Source: RGIG4576 sp045656705 (GTDB lineage Bacteria; Bacteroidota; Bacteroidia; Bacteroidales; Muribaculaceae). From it: DNA of 64,000 nucleotides. The stretch lies in assembly GCA_045656705.1 (NCBI GenBank), contig JAZORR010000050.1, positions 124,001 to 188,000 on the forward strand, read 5' to 3'. Below, piece after piece: positions 27,586 through 36,125 of this stretch (within the stretch, counting starts at the first letter, position 1; every line of letters begins with the position of its first letter). The notes beneath the pieces are model-generated. The model made no database searches. It saw only the letters and a list, made by a program, of their open reading frames with translations, and was not told the origin of the DNA. The translations under genes and the position numbers were made by a program.

Positions 27586-30153
27586 TCAGAACGAGAAGTG
27601 CAATTGCAATCGCAATCCACTTTTGTCCACCCCTGGAGTGTCGCGATAAGTCAAACGCCACACATAGTCGAGACGCAAGATAGTGAAGATATTGTCAATT
27701 CCCACACCCACTTCCATATATGGCTGATTGCGTTGCATTGGTTGGCAATGAGTATTGGCTGGGAAACGGAACAGGTTTTCATTGAGTGCTGGATTGTTCT
27801 TATCGCTAAGTGTGCCATACAAACCTCTAAACGACACCACCTCTCTCAGTTTCAAATACTTAATCAACGGCAAACGATTAAACAATGCTCCATTAGCCCA
27901 GTAAGTCAAATCCCACGACACATATTGATCGTTGGCAAACTCAAACGCATTCATCAATGGATAAGATTCGGGCTGAATAGTGTAAGACAGATTGGCATTC
28001 GGAATCATCAGGTCTGGGTAGTTCACCTCACTCCATATCTTTCCTGCCTTCACTATCACATCGGTGCAACCAAATGCCGAAAACCAGATTCTCTTTTGCA
28101 TACTCAGTTCTGTCTTATTCACCTCGGTCAAACTACCCAAGAATCCCTTTGGTGCATAAGTGTGAGTGAGTGCTATTATCGGTGCATCATAGTTTATAGG
28201 TATACGATAATTCTTCGTTTGATAAAACTTCTCTCCAGGAGCGAAACGCAATGTCACATTAAACATTGCCTCATTATACTTCGCATATGCCTTTCCATTA
28301 CCATCTACAAAAGGTAGCCATTGAGTAGCCTCTTGAGTATTGTAATTCATTCCCCCTGTCACAGAGAAACCACACTGAGTTTCGAGTGTGTATTGCAAAC
28401 TGCTCGAACGCAAATAAGTCATCTTATCATTCTTTCTACGCTTCAACGCAAGAAACACATTATCGGCATTCGTAAACATATATCTCTGCCCTATTTGGTC
28501 TACATCATATTTATGTGCCACCTTTATAGAATGTATCGGGAACTCTAGCGAATGATTCTTCTTCTCGTTGAACGAATACTCAAGTTCACCCTGATATTTC
28601 AGTTTCTTATCCTCCAATCCATATGCCACATAACCACGTGCAAATAGGTGATTATTTAGGTGAGCAGTGGTCATACCTCCCACTCTCAGCCTCACCCCTT
28701 CCACCGGGTTGCCACTAATAGTAGTATTCATCGGTCCAAAGTCAAACTTACTATCCTTATCCTTTGTAGGTAAATAACCCGACACCAATGTCACCACCAC
28801 CTTTTCTGCCCAATAATATAGTGGTACTTCACGCAAACGAATAAGCATTTTACTTATAGAACTTTCGTTTGCCTTCACAGGAGTGAGACGATTGTCTTGC
28901 CAAAATTCATCTGGCATATATGTAGCAGTCTCTTCCACTATGGTTCTACCCTCGCGATCGAAGATATCAGCCATTTCTGGTTCAGAAAAGTTGTGATTAT
29001 TATATTTTGTAAGACGGCGTGCATACAAACCTTGAGTAGATGGCATCACCTGAAATTCCACAGTCATATCATCTTTTACCTTCAATCTGCTACCATTCTC
29101 GGCCTTCACATAGTCTTGAGTCATATATATATTTTGCACATAGTTGAGATTGATTGACTTTGGCACATTCAATTTCACACGCTTCACAAATAGCGATGTA
29201 TCTCCAAGAGGAACATATATTCGACCTGTAAACCCAAACGATTCTGGTGTGAATGGTACGAAACTCAATTCTATACAATCCTCACCATCCACAGGTATAG
29301 TATCAGTAAGATAATACTTATAGAAATTCACACCAATATTTGACAGTGGACTCACGAAACGAGTTTGCATAATAGTCACATCATTACCAAAGATGTCCAC
29401 CTCACGAAGCACATCTTCTATAAATCGTTGCACACTTTCCTGGTCTATAGCCTCATCAAGGCCCGAACTTTTCATTCCCTTCACCAATTCCTTCTCGGCA
29501 TTCGGATTTTTTCGGAAATACTCGGTAGAAATCTTTTCCTTCATAGACACATTCAAGATTGGTTTACCCGACACCTCCGATGTATCAAGATAATCAAATA
29601 TGAACGAGAACTTATTCATCAACCAGTTCTTCTTTTGTTCTGGCGAGAAATCATTCAATGCCATATTTATTTTTGTGTGCTTGTCGTAACTATAGTAGTC
29701 GTGATTTTTTGGATTATTATCATTTCTTCGAGCACGAAGTTTCTCCATAAAAGCCACTGCAGGATTATTCTTCTTTGAATATTTATCCTTTTTGTAGTTC
29801 ACAACCACCTCTTTCAGTGCCACACCTGTGGGTACAAGTTGAATCATTAGGTCATTATTCACTCCTTTTTTCACTTGCACTTCTTTTTCTCTATATCCCA
29901 TTACCGACACACTCAAACCCACAAAATCGGCCGTTGTGGTCATCTCAAACTCACCATTTTCATTGGTGAGCAATCCCTTATCCGATCCTTTTAAAAAGAT
30001 TGCAGTATATGGGATAGGCTCGTCGCTAATCGAATCTTTAACGACACCTTTTATCGTAGTAGGGCTTTTTGAGGTCTGAGAATTTGCATTCACCACGAAC
30101 ACCATCATCAACAGTACACTCAACATTAAAGTAGAAATAAATCTATTATACAT
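27586..30153 (-). CDS. DUF5686 / carboxypeptidase-regulatory-like outer membrane protein
   Basis: 855-residue exported protein with a signal peptide (LMLSVLLMMVFVVNANSQ). Residues about 33-110 form a CarboxypepD_reg-like beta sandwich (TIKGVVKDSISDEPIPYTAIFLKGSDKGLLTNENGEF). The rest is the DUF5686 family, with beta-strand pattern and an aromatic C-terminus (LRLQLHFSF) as expected for an outer-membrane barrel. The molecular function of DUF5686 is unknown; its form suggests a TonB-independent barrel. Confidence 0.88.
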   Translation of the reverse strand: MYNRFISTLMLSVLLMMVFVVNANSQTSKSPTTIKGVVKDSISDEPIPYTAIFLKGSDKGLLTNENGEFEMTTTADFVGLSVSVMGYREKEVQVKKGVNNDLMIQLVPTGVALKEVVVNYKKDKYSKKNNPAVAFMEKLRARRNDNNPKNHDYYSYDKHTKINMALNDFSPEQKKNWLMNKFSFIFDYLDTSEVSGKPILNVSMKEKISTEYFRKNPNAEKELVKGMKSSGLDEAIDQESVQRFIEDVLREVDIFGNDVTIMQTRFVSPLSNIGVNFYKYYLTDTIPVDGEDCIELSFVPFTPESFGFTGRIYVPLGDTSLFVKRVKLNVPKSINLNYVQNIYMTQDYVKAENGSRLKVKDDMTVEFQVMPSTQGLYARRLTKYNNHNFSEPEMADIFDREGRTIVEETATYMPDEFWQDNRLTPVKANESSISKMLIRLREVPLYYWAEKVVVTLVSGYLPTKDKDSKFDFGPMNTTISGNPVEGVRLRVGGMTTAHLNNHLFARGYVAYGLEDKKLKYQGELEYSFNEKKNHSLEFPIHSIKVAHKYDVDQIGQRYMFTNADNVFLALKRRKNDKMTYLRSSSLQYTLETQCGFSVTGGMNYNTQEATQWLPFVDGNGKAYAKYNEAMFNVTLRFAPGEKFYQTKNYRIPINYDAPIIALTHTYAPKGFLGSLTEVNKTELSMQKRIWFSAFGCTDVIVKAGKIWSEVNYPDLMIPNANLSYTIQPESYPLMNAFEFANDQYVSWDLTYWANGALFNRLPLIKYLKLREVVSFRGLYGTLSDKNNPALNENLFRFPANTHCQPMQRNQPYMEVGVGIDNIFTILRLDYVWRLTYRDTPGVDKSGLRLQLHFSF

Positions 30154-30192
30154 TTATTCAGCTAAATTCTTTGTAAAAATCGTATTATAAAT

Positions 30193-30208
30193 TAATTTTG
30201 CAAAATTA
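30193..30208. promoter_or_regulatory. Palindrome forming two back-to-back -7 elements
   Basis: TAATTTTGCAAAATTA is a perfect 16-base palindrome. Each half is a TAnnTTTG element, the left one facing the CYTH gene (plus strand) and the right one facing the DUF5686 gene (minus strand). Confidence 0.55.
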
Positions 30209-30288
30209 CTAAAAATCAGCGATACTCTTTATCGCTTTATTCCTTATTAATGGCTTTTTTAAGAATTAAACATTAATTTCATATTGAT

Positions 30289-30759
30289 ATGGCTACAGAA
30301 ATCGAACATAAATACATAGTTATAGACAATTCTTACCGAGAATTTGTTTCGCAAAGTATAAATATTTTTCAAGGATATTTATCCAAAGATAAAGAGCGTA
30401 CTGTACGCATTCGCATTGCCAACGACAAGGCCTTCATCACCATCAAGGGCATAACTATGGGCGACACTCGTGCCGAATTTGAATACCCTATCCCAGTAGA
30501 TGATGCACTCACTATGCTAAAAGAACTTTGCGTTCAACCTATAATCGAAAAAACTCGTCACATCGCGCTCTACAATGGAAACACTTGGGAAATTGACGAA
30601 TTTAAAGGTACACTTGCAGGTCTCACTTTAGCCGAAATCGAAATCCCTTCGAGCCAATACAAATATGACATTCCTCCCTTTGTAGGAAAGAATGTCACAA
30701 ATGATGCTCGTTATTATAATTCCAATCTTTTAGATCAGAAGCTTCAAATTATTTCTTGA
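30289..30759 (+). CDS. CYTH domain protein (triphosphate tunnel enzyme family)
   Basis: 156-residue cytoplasmic protein with the signature ExExK as EIEHK at residues 4-8. Further family residues are in RTVRIRIANDKAFITIKG (about 39-56), EFEYPI, and WEIDEFKG plus LAEIEI near 116-122. CYTH proteins act on triphosphorylated substrates (for example inorganic triphosphatase or adenylate cyclase type IV); the substrate here cannot be inferred. The 3' end overlaps the convergent rlmD gene by 11 bases. Confidence 0.92.
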   Translation: MATEIEHKYIVIDNSYREFVSQSINIFQGYLSKDKERTVRIRIANDKAFITIKGITMGDTRAEFEYPIPVDDALTMLKELCVQPIIEKTRHIALYNGNTWEIDEFKGTLAGLTLAEIEIPSSQYKYDIPPFVGKNVTNDARYYNSNLLDQKLQIIS

Positions 30760-32161
30760 GCGACAAGCCCACCACATTTTCCACATGGTGTGTGTGAGGG
30801 AACATATCCACTGGTTGAATTTCAGTCACCACATACTTAGCATCAAGCATAGCCAAGTCGCGCGCTTGAGTTGCTGGATTACAGCTCACATACACTATGC
30901 GTTCAGGTTTCGCCGATAGTATTACATTCACCACATCTTCGTGCATACCAGCACGTGGAGGATCCACTATCATCACATCAGGACGACCATGTTCTGCCAC
31001 AAAAGACTCTGTAAGCACATCTTTCATATCACCTGCATAGAATAGAGTATTGTCAATGCCATTCACTTGCGAATTGAGTTTTGCATCGGCAATAGCATCT
31101 TCCACATATTCAATACCCACCACCTGACGAGCCTGACGAGCCACAAAGTTGGCAATTGTACCCGTTCCAGTATAAAGGTCATACACAAGTTCATTACCTG
31201 TAAGATTTGCCATTTGGCGAGTTACCTTATATAATTCGTATGCTTGAGCAGAATTTGTTTGATAGAACGATTTCGCTCCCACTCTGAACTTCAATCCTTC
31301 CATCTCCTCTTCTATATAATCCTTACCCTTATAAAGGATTATTTCTTGGTCGCCAATAGTATCGTTAACCTTTAGATTCACAACATATTGCAATGAAGTA
31401 ATTTGAGGGAATTGTTCGGCAATTGCACCCATCACATCACCTATTTTCTCATTATCATCTTCGCCAAAAACCACCACAAGCATTATGTCTCCAGTGCTTG
31501 CAGTGCGTATCATCAAAGTGCGCATCAAACCCTTTTGAGCCTTCAAGTCATAAAACGAGTACTCCTTGGCCATTGTATACTCTCTGATAAATAGGCGTAT
31601 GAAATTTGATATATTTTCTTGCAAATAACACTTCTTTATATCTAGCACCTTATCAAATGCACCAGGAATATGGAATCCCAACGCATTTCTATCGGGATAT
31701 TCCACTCCACTTCTCATCTCTTCAAATGTAAGCCAGCACTTATTTGAGAAAGTGAATTCAAGTTTATTACGATAGAATTGTGTATTAGCAGAGCCAAGAA
31801 TAGGATTAATAGCAGGAATTGGAATTTTTGCAACTCTCTCCATCGCATCCTTCACTTGTTGTTGCTTATATTTCAATTGTTCTTCGTAAGGAAGATGTTG
31901 CCACTTACATCCACCACACACTCCGAAGTGTTGGCAAAATGGCTTCACTCTCACTTCACTTGGCTTTGTCAAGTTCACGATGTGACCTTCGGCATAGCTA
32001 TGTTTTTTCTTGTCGAGTTTCACATCGGCAATATCACCAGGTGCACCATAAGGAATAAACACCACCATATCATCCACTCTGGCAATACTTTTTCCTTCAG
32101 CTGCAACGCCTGTTATTTCAAGCCCTTCTATCAAGGGTAATTCTTTTCTTTTGCGTCCCAT
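30749..32161 (-). CDS. rlmD: 23S rRNA (uracil-C5)-methyltransferase, RlmD/RumA family
   Basis: SAM-dependent m5U methyltransferase, 470 residues. An N-terminal TRAM domain (EGLEITGVAAEGKSIARV) precedes the Fe-S site CQHFGVCGGCKWQ. The Rossmann part has VYDLYTGTGTIANFVA near 315, DPPRAGMHEDV, and the catalytic Cys in VYVSCNPATQARDL. The Met at 32161 starts MGRKRKELP; an earlier Met at 32230 lies inside the trigger-factor terminator, so it is rejected. The specific base (U1939 in E. coli) is inferred from family. Confidence 0.92.
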   Translation of the reverse strand: MGRKRKELPLIEGLEITGVAAEGKSIARVDDMVVFIPYGAPGDIADVKLDKKKHSYAEGHIVNLTKPSEVRVKPFCQHFGVCGGCKWQHLPYEEQLKYKQQQVKDAMERVAKIPIPAINPILGSANTQFYRNKLEFTFSNKCWLTFEEMRSGVEYPDRNALGFHIPGAFDKVLDIKKCYLQENISNFIRLFIREYTMAKEYSFYDLKAQKGLMRTLMIRTASTGDIMLVVVFGEDDNEKIGDVMGAIAEQFPQITSLQYVVNLKVNDTIGDQEIILYKGKDYIEEEMEGLKFRVGAKSFYQTNSAQAYELYKVTRQMANLTGNELVYDLYTGTGTIANFVARQARQVVGIEYVEDAIADAKLNSQVNGIDNTLFYAGDMKDVLTESFVAEHGRPDVMIVDPPRAGMHEDVVNVILSAKPERIVYVSCNPATQARDLAMLDAKYVVTEIQPVDMFPHTHHVENVVGLSLKK

Positions 32162-32198
32162 TTTCTCTATAATTGTTCTTTTCTGCAAATCTACAAAA

Positions 32199-32232
32199 AA
32201 ATGAGGAGATGCCGAAAACATTCTCCTCATTT
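32199..32232 (-). terminator. Terminator of tig
   Basis: AAATGAGGAGA (32199-32209) pairs perfectly with TCTCCTCATTT (32222-32232), with a run of T on the minus strand, 23 bases past the tig stop. Confidence 0.85.
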
Positions 32233-32255
32233 ATGTAAATTCCTATAGGGAAATA

Positions 32256-33608
32256 TTACTTTTCAGCGAAAAGTGCGTTGAAACCTTCTACGTTCACAGT
32301 CTTTTCGTCAAGAGATACTGCATTCTTGATTTCAGCAAATAGCTTGTTATCTACTGATTGTTGAATGATTTGTTGACGATATTCCTTGTTTTCAAGAATT
32401 TCCTTAGCATACTTTTCTACCATATCTTCTGGTACATTAGCCATGCCATATTGAGCGAATTGTTGGAATGCAATACGCTTAGCATCTGCCAATAGATCAT
32501 CTTCATTCACCTTCACTTCAAGTTGCTTTGCAGCTTCTTCCTTGATTAGTTGCCATTCAAGTTGTGGAACCATCTTAGGGAATTCTTCGTCAATGTTTTC
32601 AGCTGTGTACTTGTTGTCTTGGCGCACCAACCACTTCTTCAAGAATTCTGTTGGCAATTCCAATGCACCTACTTGAGCCTTCAACACTTCTTCAGCATCG
32701 ATAGTGAAACGGAAGTTGCTATCGTTCACAAGTTGAGCAGCAATCATTTCCTTCAACTTAGCGAAGTATTCTTCTTCGTTTGTCACAGTATCCTTACCAA
32801 ATACAGCGTCATACAATTCTTGATTCAATTCAGATGCTTGGTTCACCAAGATTTCGTTGATTGTCAACTTGAAGTCGCTCTTCACGTCAGCAGCTTCGCG
32901 ATCGATGTTCAACATTGAAGACAATTCGCCAAGGTTACCTTCGCAAGTGTTCCATGGATTGAATACCACTTCTTCACCAAGCTTCTTTTCAGCAAACTTA
33001 GCCTTTTCATCTTCGCTCTTGAAGTATTGTGGAGCCACGATAGTATTTTCTACGCTTATACCACCTTCCTTCACTGCACCATTTTCGTCAAGTTCTACCA
33101 TTGCGCCCTTCACAAGTGCTGTAGCGTCTACTTGTTCGCCCTTCACTTGCTTACCGAAACGCTTGCAGAACATTTCGCTTTGTTGGTCTACCATCTTTTG
33201 GTCTACCTCAATTGTATAATAAGGTACAGTTACATTCTTGTCGATTGTCAAGTTGATTGCTGGAGCAAAACCTACTTCAAACTTGAATGAGAAATCCTTC
33301 ATTGTATCGAAGTTCACTTCTTCTGCATTCGCGATCATTGGTTCACCCAATAGATTCAACTTGTTTTCTTGTATATAATTTAGAAGGTTGTCATAGATTT
33401 CTCTGTTTACAACTTCTACAAGCACTTCCTTACCATACTTCTTTTGCAACAAGCTCATTGGTGTGTTACCTGGACGGAAACCTGGCATTGGGTGCTTTAC
33501 GCTGATTGCCTTTAGTTCTTTCTTTACCTTGTCTTGATAGTCTTTTTCTTCGATTGATAGTGTGATGATACCATTCACATTATCAATTTTTTCCAATGTT
33601 ACATTCAT
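32256..33608 (-). CDS. tig: Trigger factor
   Basis: Ribosome-associated folding chaperone, 450 residues. The N-terminal ribosome-binding domain (about 1-140) has the signature PGFRPGNTPMSLLQKKYGKEV near 42-62. The central PPIase-like region (about 150-240) is diverged, as is common in Bacteroidota. The C-terminal helical arms (about 260-440) include YGMANVPEDMVEKYAKEIL. Transcribed alone; the next upstream plus-strand unit is the Phe/Tyr operon. Confidence 0.95.
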   Translation of the reverse strand: MNVTLEKIDNVNGIITLSIEEKDYQDKVKKELKAISVKHPMPGFRPGNTPMSLLQKKYGKEVLVEVVNREIYDNLLNYIQENKLNLLGEPMIANAEEVNFDTMKDFSFKFEVGFAPAINLTIDKNVTVPYYTIEVDQKMVDQQSEMFCKRFGKQVKGEQVDATALVKGAMVELDENGAVKEGGISVENTIVAPQYFKSEDEKAKFAEKKLGEEVVFNPWNTCEGNLGELSSMLNIDREAADVKSDFKLTINEILVNQASELNQELYDAVFGKDTVTNEEEYFAKLKEMIAAQLVNDSNFRFTIDAEEVLKAQVGALELPTEFLKKWLVRQDNKYTAENIDEEFPKMVPQLEWQLIKEEAAKQLEVKVNEDDLLADAKRIAFQQFAQYGMANVPEDMVEKYAKEILENKEYRQQIIQQSVDNKLFAEIKNAVSLDEKTVNVEGFNALFAEK

Positions 33609-33683
33609 TTTGTAGAATATATTTTTAAATGATTAATTTCATATAATATTTTGCAGTTTTCTCAATTTTTCAGCAAAACTTTG

Positions 33684-33691
33684 CAAAATTA
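33684..33691 (-). promoter_or_regulatory. -7 element (TAnnTTTG) of tig
   Basis: TAATTTTG on the minus strand, 75 bases upstream of the tig start codon. Confidence 0.45.
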
Positions 33692-33883
33692 CATCATCTT
33701 TAGGCTTTTAACAAATTTCCAAATACTTTTTTTCAAATTCTTAATAATTTAGCGCGTATTTAACACCATTTCAACTCTTTTTTATTGTTTTTACTTATTA
33801 TTTCCTTCTTCTCTTATTTTCGGCATCCATCTTCTTCATTTCTTATTTATGCAGTATTTTTATAAAAAAATCTTACAATTTTA

Positions 33884-33913
33884 TTTGATATTTCAAACTT
33901 TTATATAACTTTG
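33884..33913 (+). promoter_or_regulatory. Promoter of the Phe/Tyr operon
   Basis: TTTG (33884-33887) and TAACTTTG (33906-33913), with 18 bases between, match the Bacteroidota -33/-7 consensus. Transcription would begin near 33920, about 23 bases before the leader peptide. Confidence 0.7.
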
Positions 33914-33942
33914 CATTATAAATTTAATTTTTATCATAAACT

Positions 33943-34017
33943 ATGAGACATTTTTTTGCATATTACTTTTTTTATTACTTTTATTTTCAAAATAAAGGCA
34001 GGTATTTATGTGATTAA
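33943..34017 (+). CDS. Phe/Tyr-rich leader peptide of the pheA operon
   Basis: A 24-codon frame with its own ATG and TAA. Residues 4-15 read FFAYYFFYYFYF: six Phe and five Tyr in twelve positions. It starts about 23 bases after the predicted transcription start and ends 82 bases before pheA. Codons 19-22 overlap the 5' arm of the antiterminator, so a ribosome reaching the stop codon would mask that arm. This is the arrangement of PheL-type leader peptides. Low-complexity T-rich DNA could by chance give Phe/Tyr codons, but the ordered hairpins just downstream make chance unlikely. Confidence 0.85.
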   Translation: MRHFFAYYFFYYFYFQNKGRYLCD

Positions 34018-34079
34018 TGTTAAAAACGATTTTTTGATTAACAATATAAATCCTGCCATAATGATGTCAGGATTTTTTT
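33997..34079 (+). promoter_or_regulatory. Transcription attenuator: antiterminator and terminator hairpins
   Basis: Antiterminator: GGCAGGTATTTAT (33997-34009) pairs with ATAAATCCTGCC (34046-34057) with a single bulged base. Terminator: AAATCCTGCCAT (34048-34059) pairs with ATGTCAGGATTT (34064-34075) with one mismatch and a 4-base loop, ending in seven T (34073-34079). The two share 34048-34057 and so exclude each other. A ribosome stalled at the Phe/Tyr codons leaves the first arm free and permits readthrough; one at the stop codon (34015-34017) covers it and lets the terminator form. Confidence 0.85.
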
Positions 34080-34099
34080 CATACTAAAAAACTTACTCT

Positions 34100-34942
34100 A
34101 TGAAAAAGAGAATTACTATACAAGGTGTGGCTGGATGTTTCCACGAAGCTGCTGCTAAGGAATACTTCTCCAACGCTGAGATTGAAACTATTCCTTGTGA
34201 AACATTCCCCATACTTTTCGACACTCTTAAATACGATGCGTCGCTGATCGGCATTGTGGCTATTGAAAACACAATAGCGGGTAGCCTTTTGCAAAACCAC
34301 GAACTTTTGCGTCAGAGCAATCTAACTATCGTGGGCGAGCAACACATGTACATCTCTCATGTGCTTTGCGCTATGCCAGGACAATCTATCGACCAACTCA
34401 CCGAGGTCAATTCACATCCTATGGCTCTTATGCAATGTGAGCAATACTTGCTTCGTCACCCCAACCTAAAAATGGTAGAAACCACCGACACAGCTGGTAG
34501 TGCACAATACATTGCCGAAAACATGCTTATGGGACACGCAGCTGTGTGTGGAAAATATGCTGCTCAGCTCTACGGATTGAACATCCTCGACGAAGACATT
34601 CAGACCAACAAGCGAAACTTCACTCGTTTCCTCATCGTAGCCGACCCTCTTGAGGCCAAAGAACTCACTCGAGGCCGAAACATCAATAAAGCCTCACTTG
34701 CGTTCACTCTGCCCCACACCCACGGCAGTTTGTCAAAGATTCTCACCATTTTCTCATTCTACGACATCAATCTCACAAAGATTCAGTCTATGCCTATCAT
34801 TGGCCGCGAATGGGAATATCGCTTCTACATCGATGTCACTTTCGACGATTATATGCGTTACAAGCAATCCATCGATGCCGTGCGACCTCTATTAAACGAA
34901 TTTAAAATCTTAGGAGAATATCAAGCTTATGCTAAGCAATAA
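34100..34942 (+). CDS. pheA: Prephenate dehydratase
   Basis: Converts prephenate to phenylpyruvate for Phe synthesis, 280 residues. The catalytic part (about 1-185) has GVAGCFHEAAAKEYF, VAIENTIAGSLLQNHELL, and NFTRFLIVA with the key Thr-Arg-Phe. An ACT domain follows (about 195-275: SLAFTLPHTHGSLSKILTIFSFYDINLTKIQSMPI). The Phe-binding ESRP motif of the E. coli P-protein reads IQSMP here, so allostery may differ. There is no chorismate mutase domain; that activity is in the third gene of the operon. It overlaps the next gene by 14 bases. Confidence 0.96.
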   Translation: MKKRITIQGVAGCFHEAAAKEYFSNAEIETIPCETFPILFDTLKYDASLIGIVAIENTIAGSLLQNHELLRQSNLTIVGEQHMYISHVLCAMPGQSIDQLTEVNSHPMALMQCEQYLLRHPNLKMVETTDTAGSAQYIAENMLMGHAAVCGKYAAQLYGLNILDEDIQTNKRNFTRFLIVADPLEAKELTRGRNINKASLAFTLPHTHGSLSKILTIFSFYDINLTKIQSMPIIGREWEYRFYIDVTFDDYMRYKQSIDAVRPLLNEFKILGEYQAYAKQ

Positions 34943-36107
34943 CATACAACCAGCACGCCGAGTGCAAGAAGTCAAAGAATACTATTTCTCTCGCAAACTG
35001 AAAGAAATAGCCGCTCTAAACGCCGAAGGTGCCGATATCATTTCATTAGGCATTGGTGGACCCGATCGTCCTCCACATGCCGATGCTATTAACACTTTAT
35101 GCCAAGAAGCTCAACGCACCGATTCACATGGCTATCAATCCTATGTAGGATTGCCCGAACTTCGCGAGGCTTTCGCTCAATGGTACAAGCGTTTCTATTC
35201 GGTAGAGTTAAATCCTACCGATGAGATTCAGCCACTCATTGGTTCGAAAGAAGGTATCTTACACACCACTTTAGCATTCGTCAATCCCGGCGACGGTGTG
35301 CTTCTACCTAATCCAGGCTACCCTACCTACACATCTGTGAGTCGTCTTGCCGAAGCCGAACTTTTCACTTACGACCTCACCGAAGAAAGTAATTGGGAAC
35401 CAGACTTCGACGCTCTCGAAAAGCTTCCTTTACACAAAATCAAACTTATGTGGGTTAACTACCCTCATATGCCCACAGGCAAACGTGCATCGTTGGAGCT
35501 TTTCCGTAAATTAGTTGATTTCGGACGCAAGCACAACATCGTTATCGTCAACGACAATCCCTATAGTTTTATCCTCAACGATGAGCCTTTAAGTATTTTC
35601 AACATCGAGGGAGCTAAGGATATTGCCATCGAAATGAATTCACTTAGCAAATCACACAATATGCCCGGATGGCGTATTGGTATGCTTGCATCCAATCCCA
35701 CTTTCATTCAATGGATATTAAAAGTGAAATCCAATATCGATTCTGGCCAATTCCGCCCAATGATGAAAGCTGCCATCTCGGCACTCAGTCAAGGTAAAGA
35801 ATGGTATCAAGAAGTAAACGAAGTTTATGCTCGCCGTCGCCTTATCGCCGAAGAAATTATGCACACACTCGGGTGTCATTTCGATCCTGCTCAGAGTGGA
35901 CTATTCCTATGGGGCAGAATTCCCGACGATGCCACAAGTTCCGAAGCATTAGCCGACGACATTCTCTACAATGCTCGAGTATTCATCACTCCAGGATTCA
36001 TATTTGGTAACAATGGTGATCGCTATATTCGCATATCGCTTTGTGCCACCGAGCAAAAGATGCAAGAAGCATTAAACCGTATCCAAAATTTGATTCATAA
36101 ACAATAA
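34929..36107 (+). CDS. Class I/II aminotransferase, probably aromatic
   Basis: PLP-dependent enzyme of 392 residues. The PLP lysine is in SLSKSHNMPGWRIG near residue 240; other family motifs are GGPDRPPHADAI near 44-55, NPGYPTYTSVSRLAEAE near 128, and the YIRISLCATEQ carboxylate-binding segment near the end. Its position between prephenate dehydratase and DAHP synthase suggests it converts phenylpyruvate and 4-hydroxyphenylpyruvate to Phe and Tyr. Sequence alone would also allow an aspartate or LL-DAP-type aminotransferase. Confidence 0.9.
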   Translation: MLSNNIQPARRVQEVKEYYFSRKLKEIAALNAEGADIISLGIGGPDRPPHADAINTLCQEAQRTDSHGYQSYVGLPELREAFAQWYKRFYSVELNPTDEIQPLIGSKEGILHTTLAFVNPGDGVLLPNPGYPTYTSVSRLAEAELFTYDLTEESNWEPDFDALEKLPLHKIKLMWVNYPHMPTGKRASLELFRKLVDFGRKHNIVIVNDNPYSFILNDEPLSIFNIEGAKDIAIEMNSLSKSHNMPGWRIGMLASNPTFIQWILKVKSNIDSGQFRPMMKAAISALSQGKEWYQEVNEVYARRRLIAEEIMHTLGCHFDPAQSGLFLWGRIPDDATSSEALADDILYNARVFITPGFIFGNNGDRYIRISLCATEQKMQEALNRIQNLIHKQ

Positions 36108-36125
36108 AAAACATATATACACATT

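Noticed and set aside
32162..32230. Longer start for rlmD
   Set aside because: The upstream Met lies in the tig terminator and the added residues are not like the family N-terminus.
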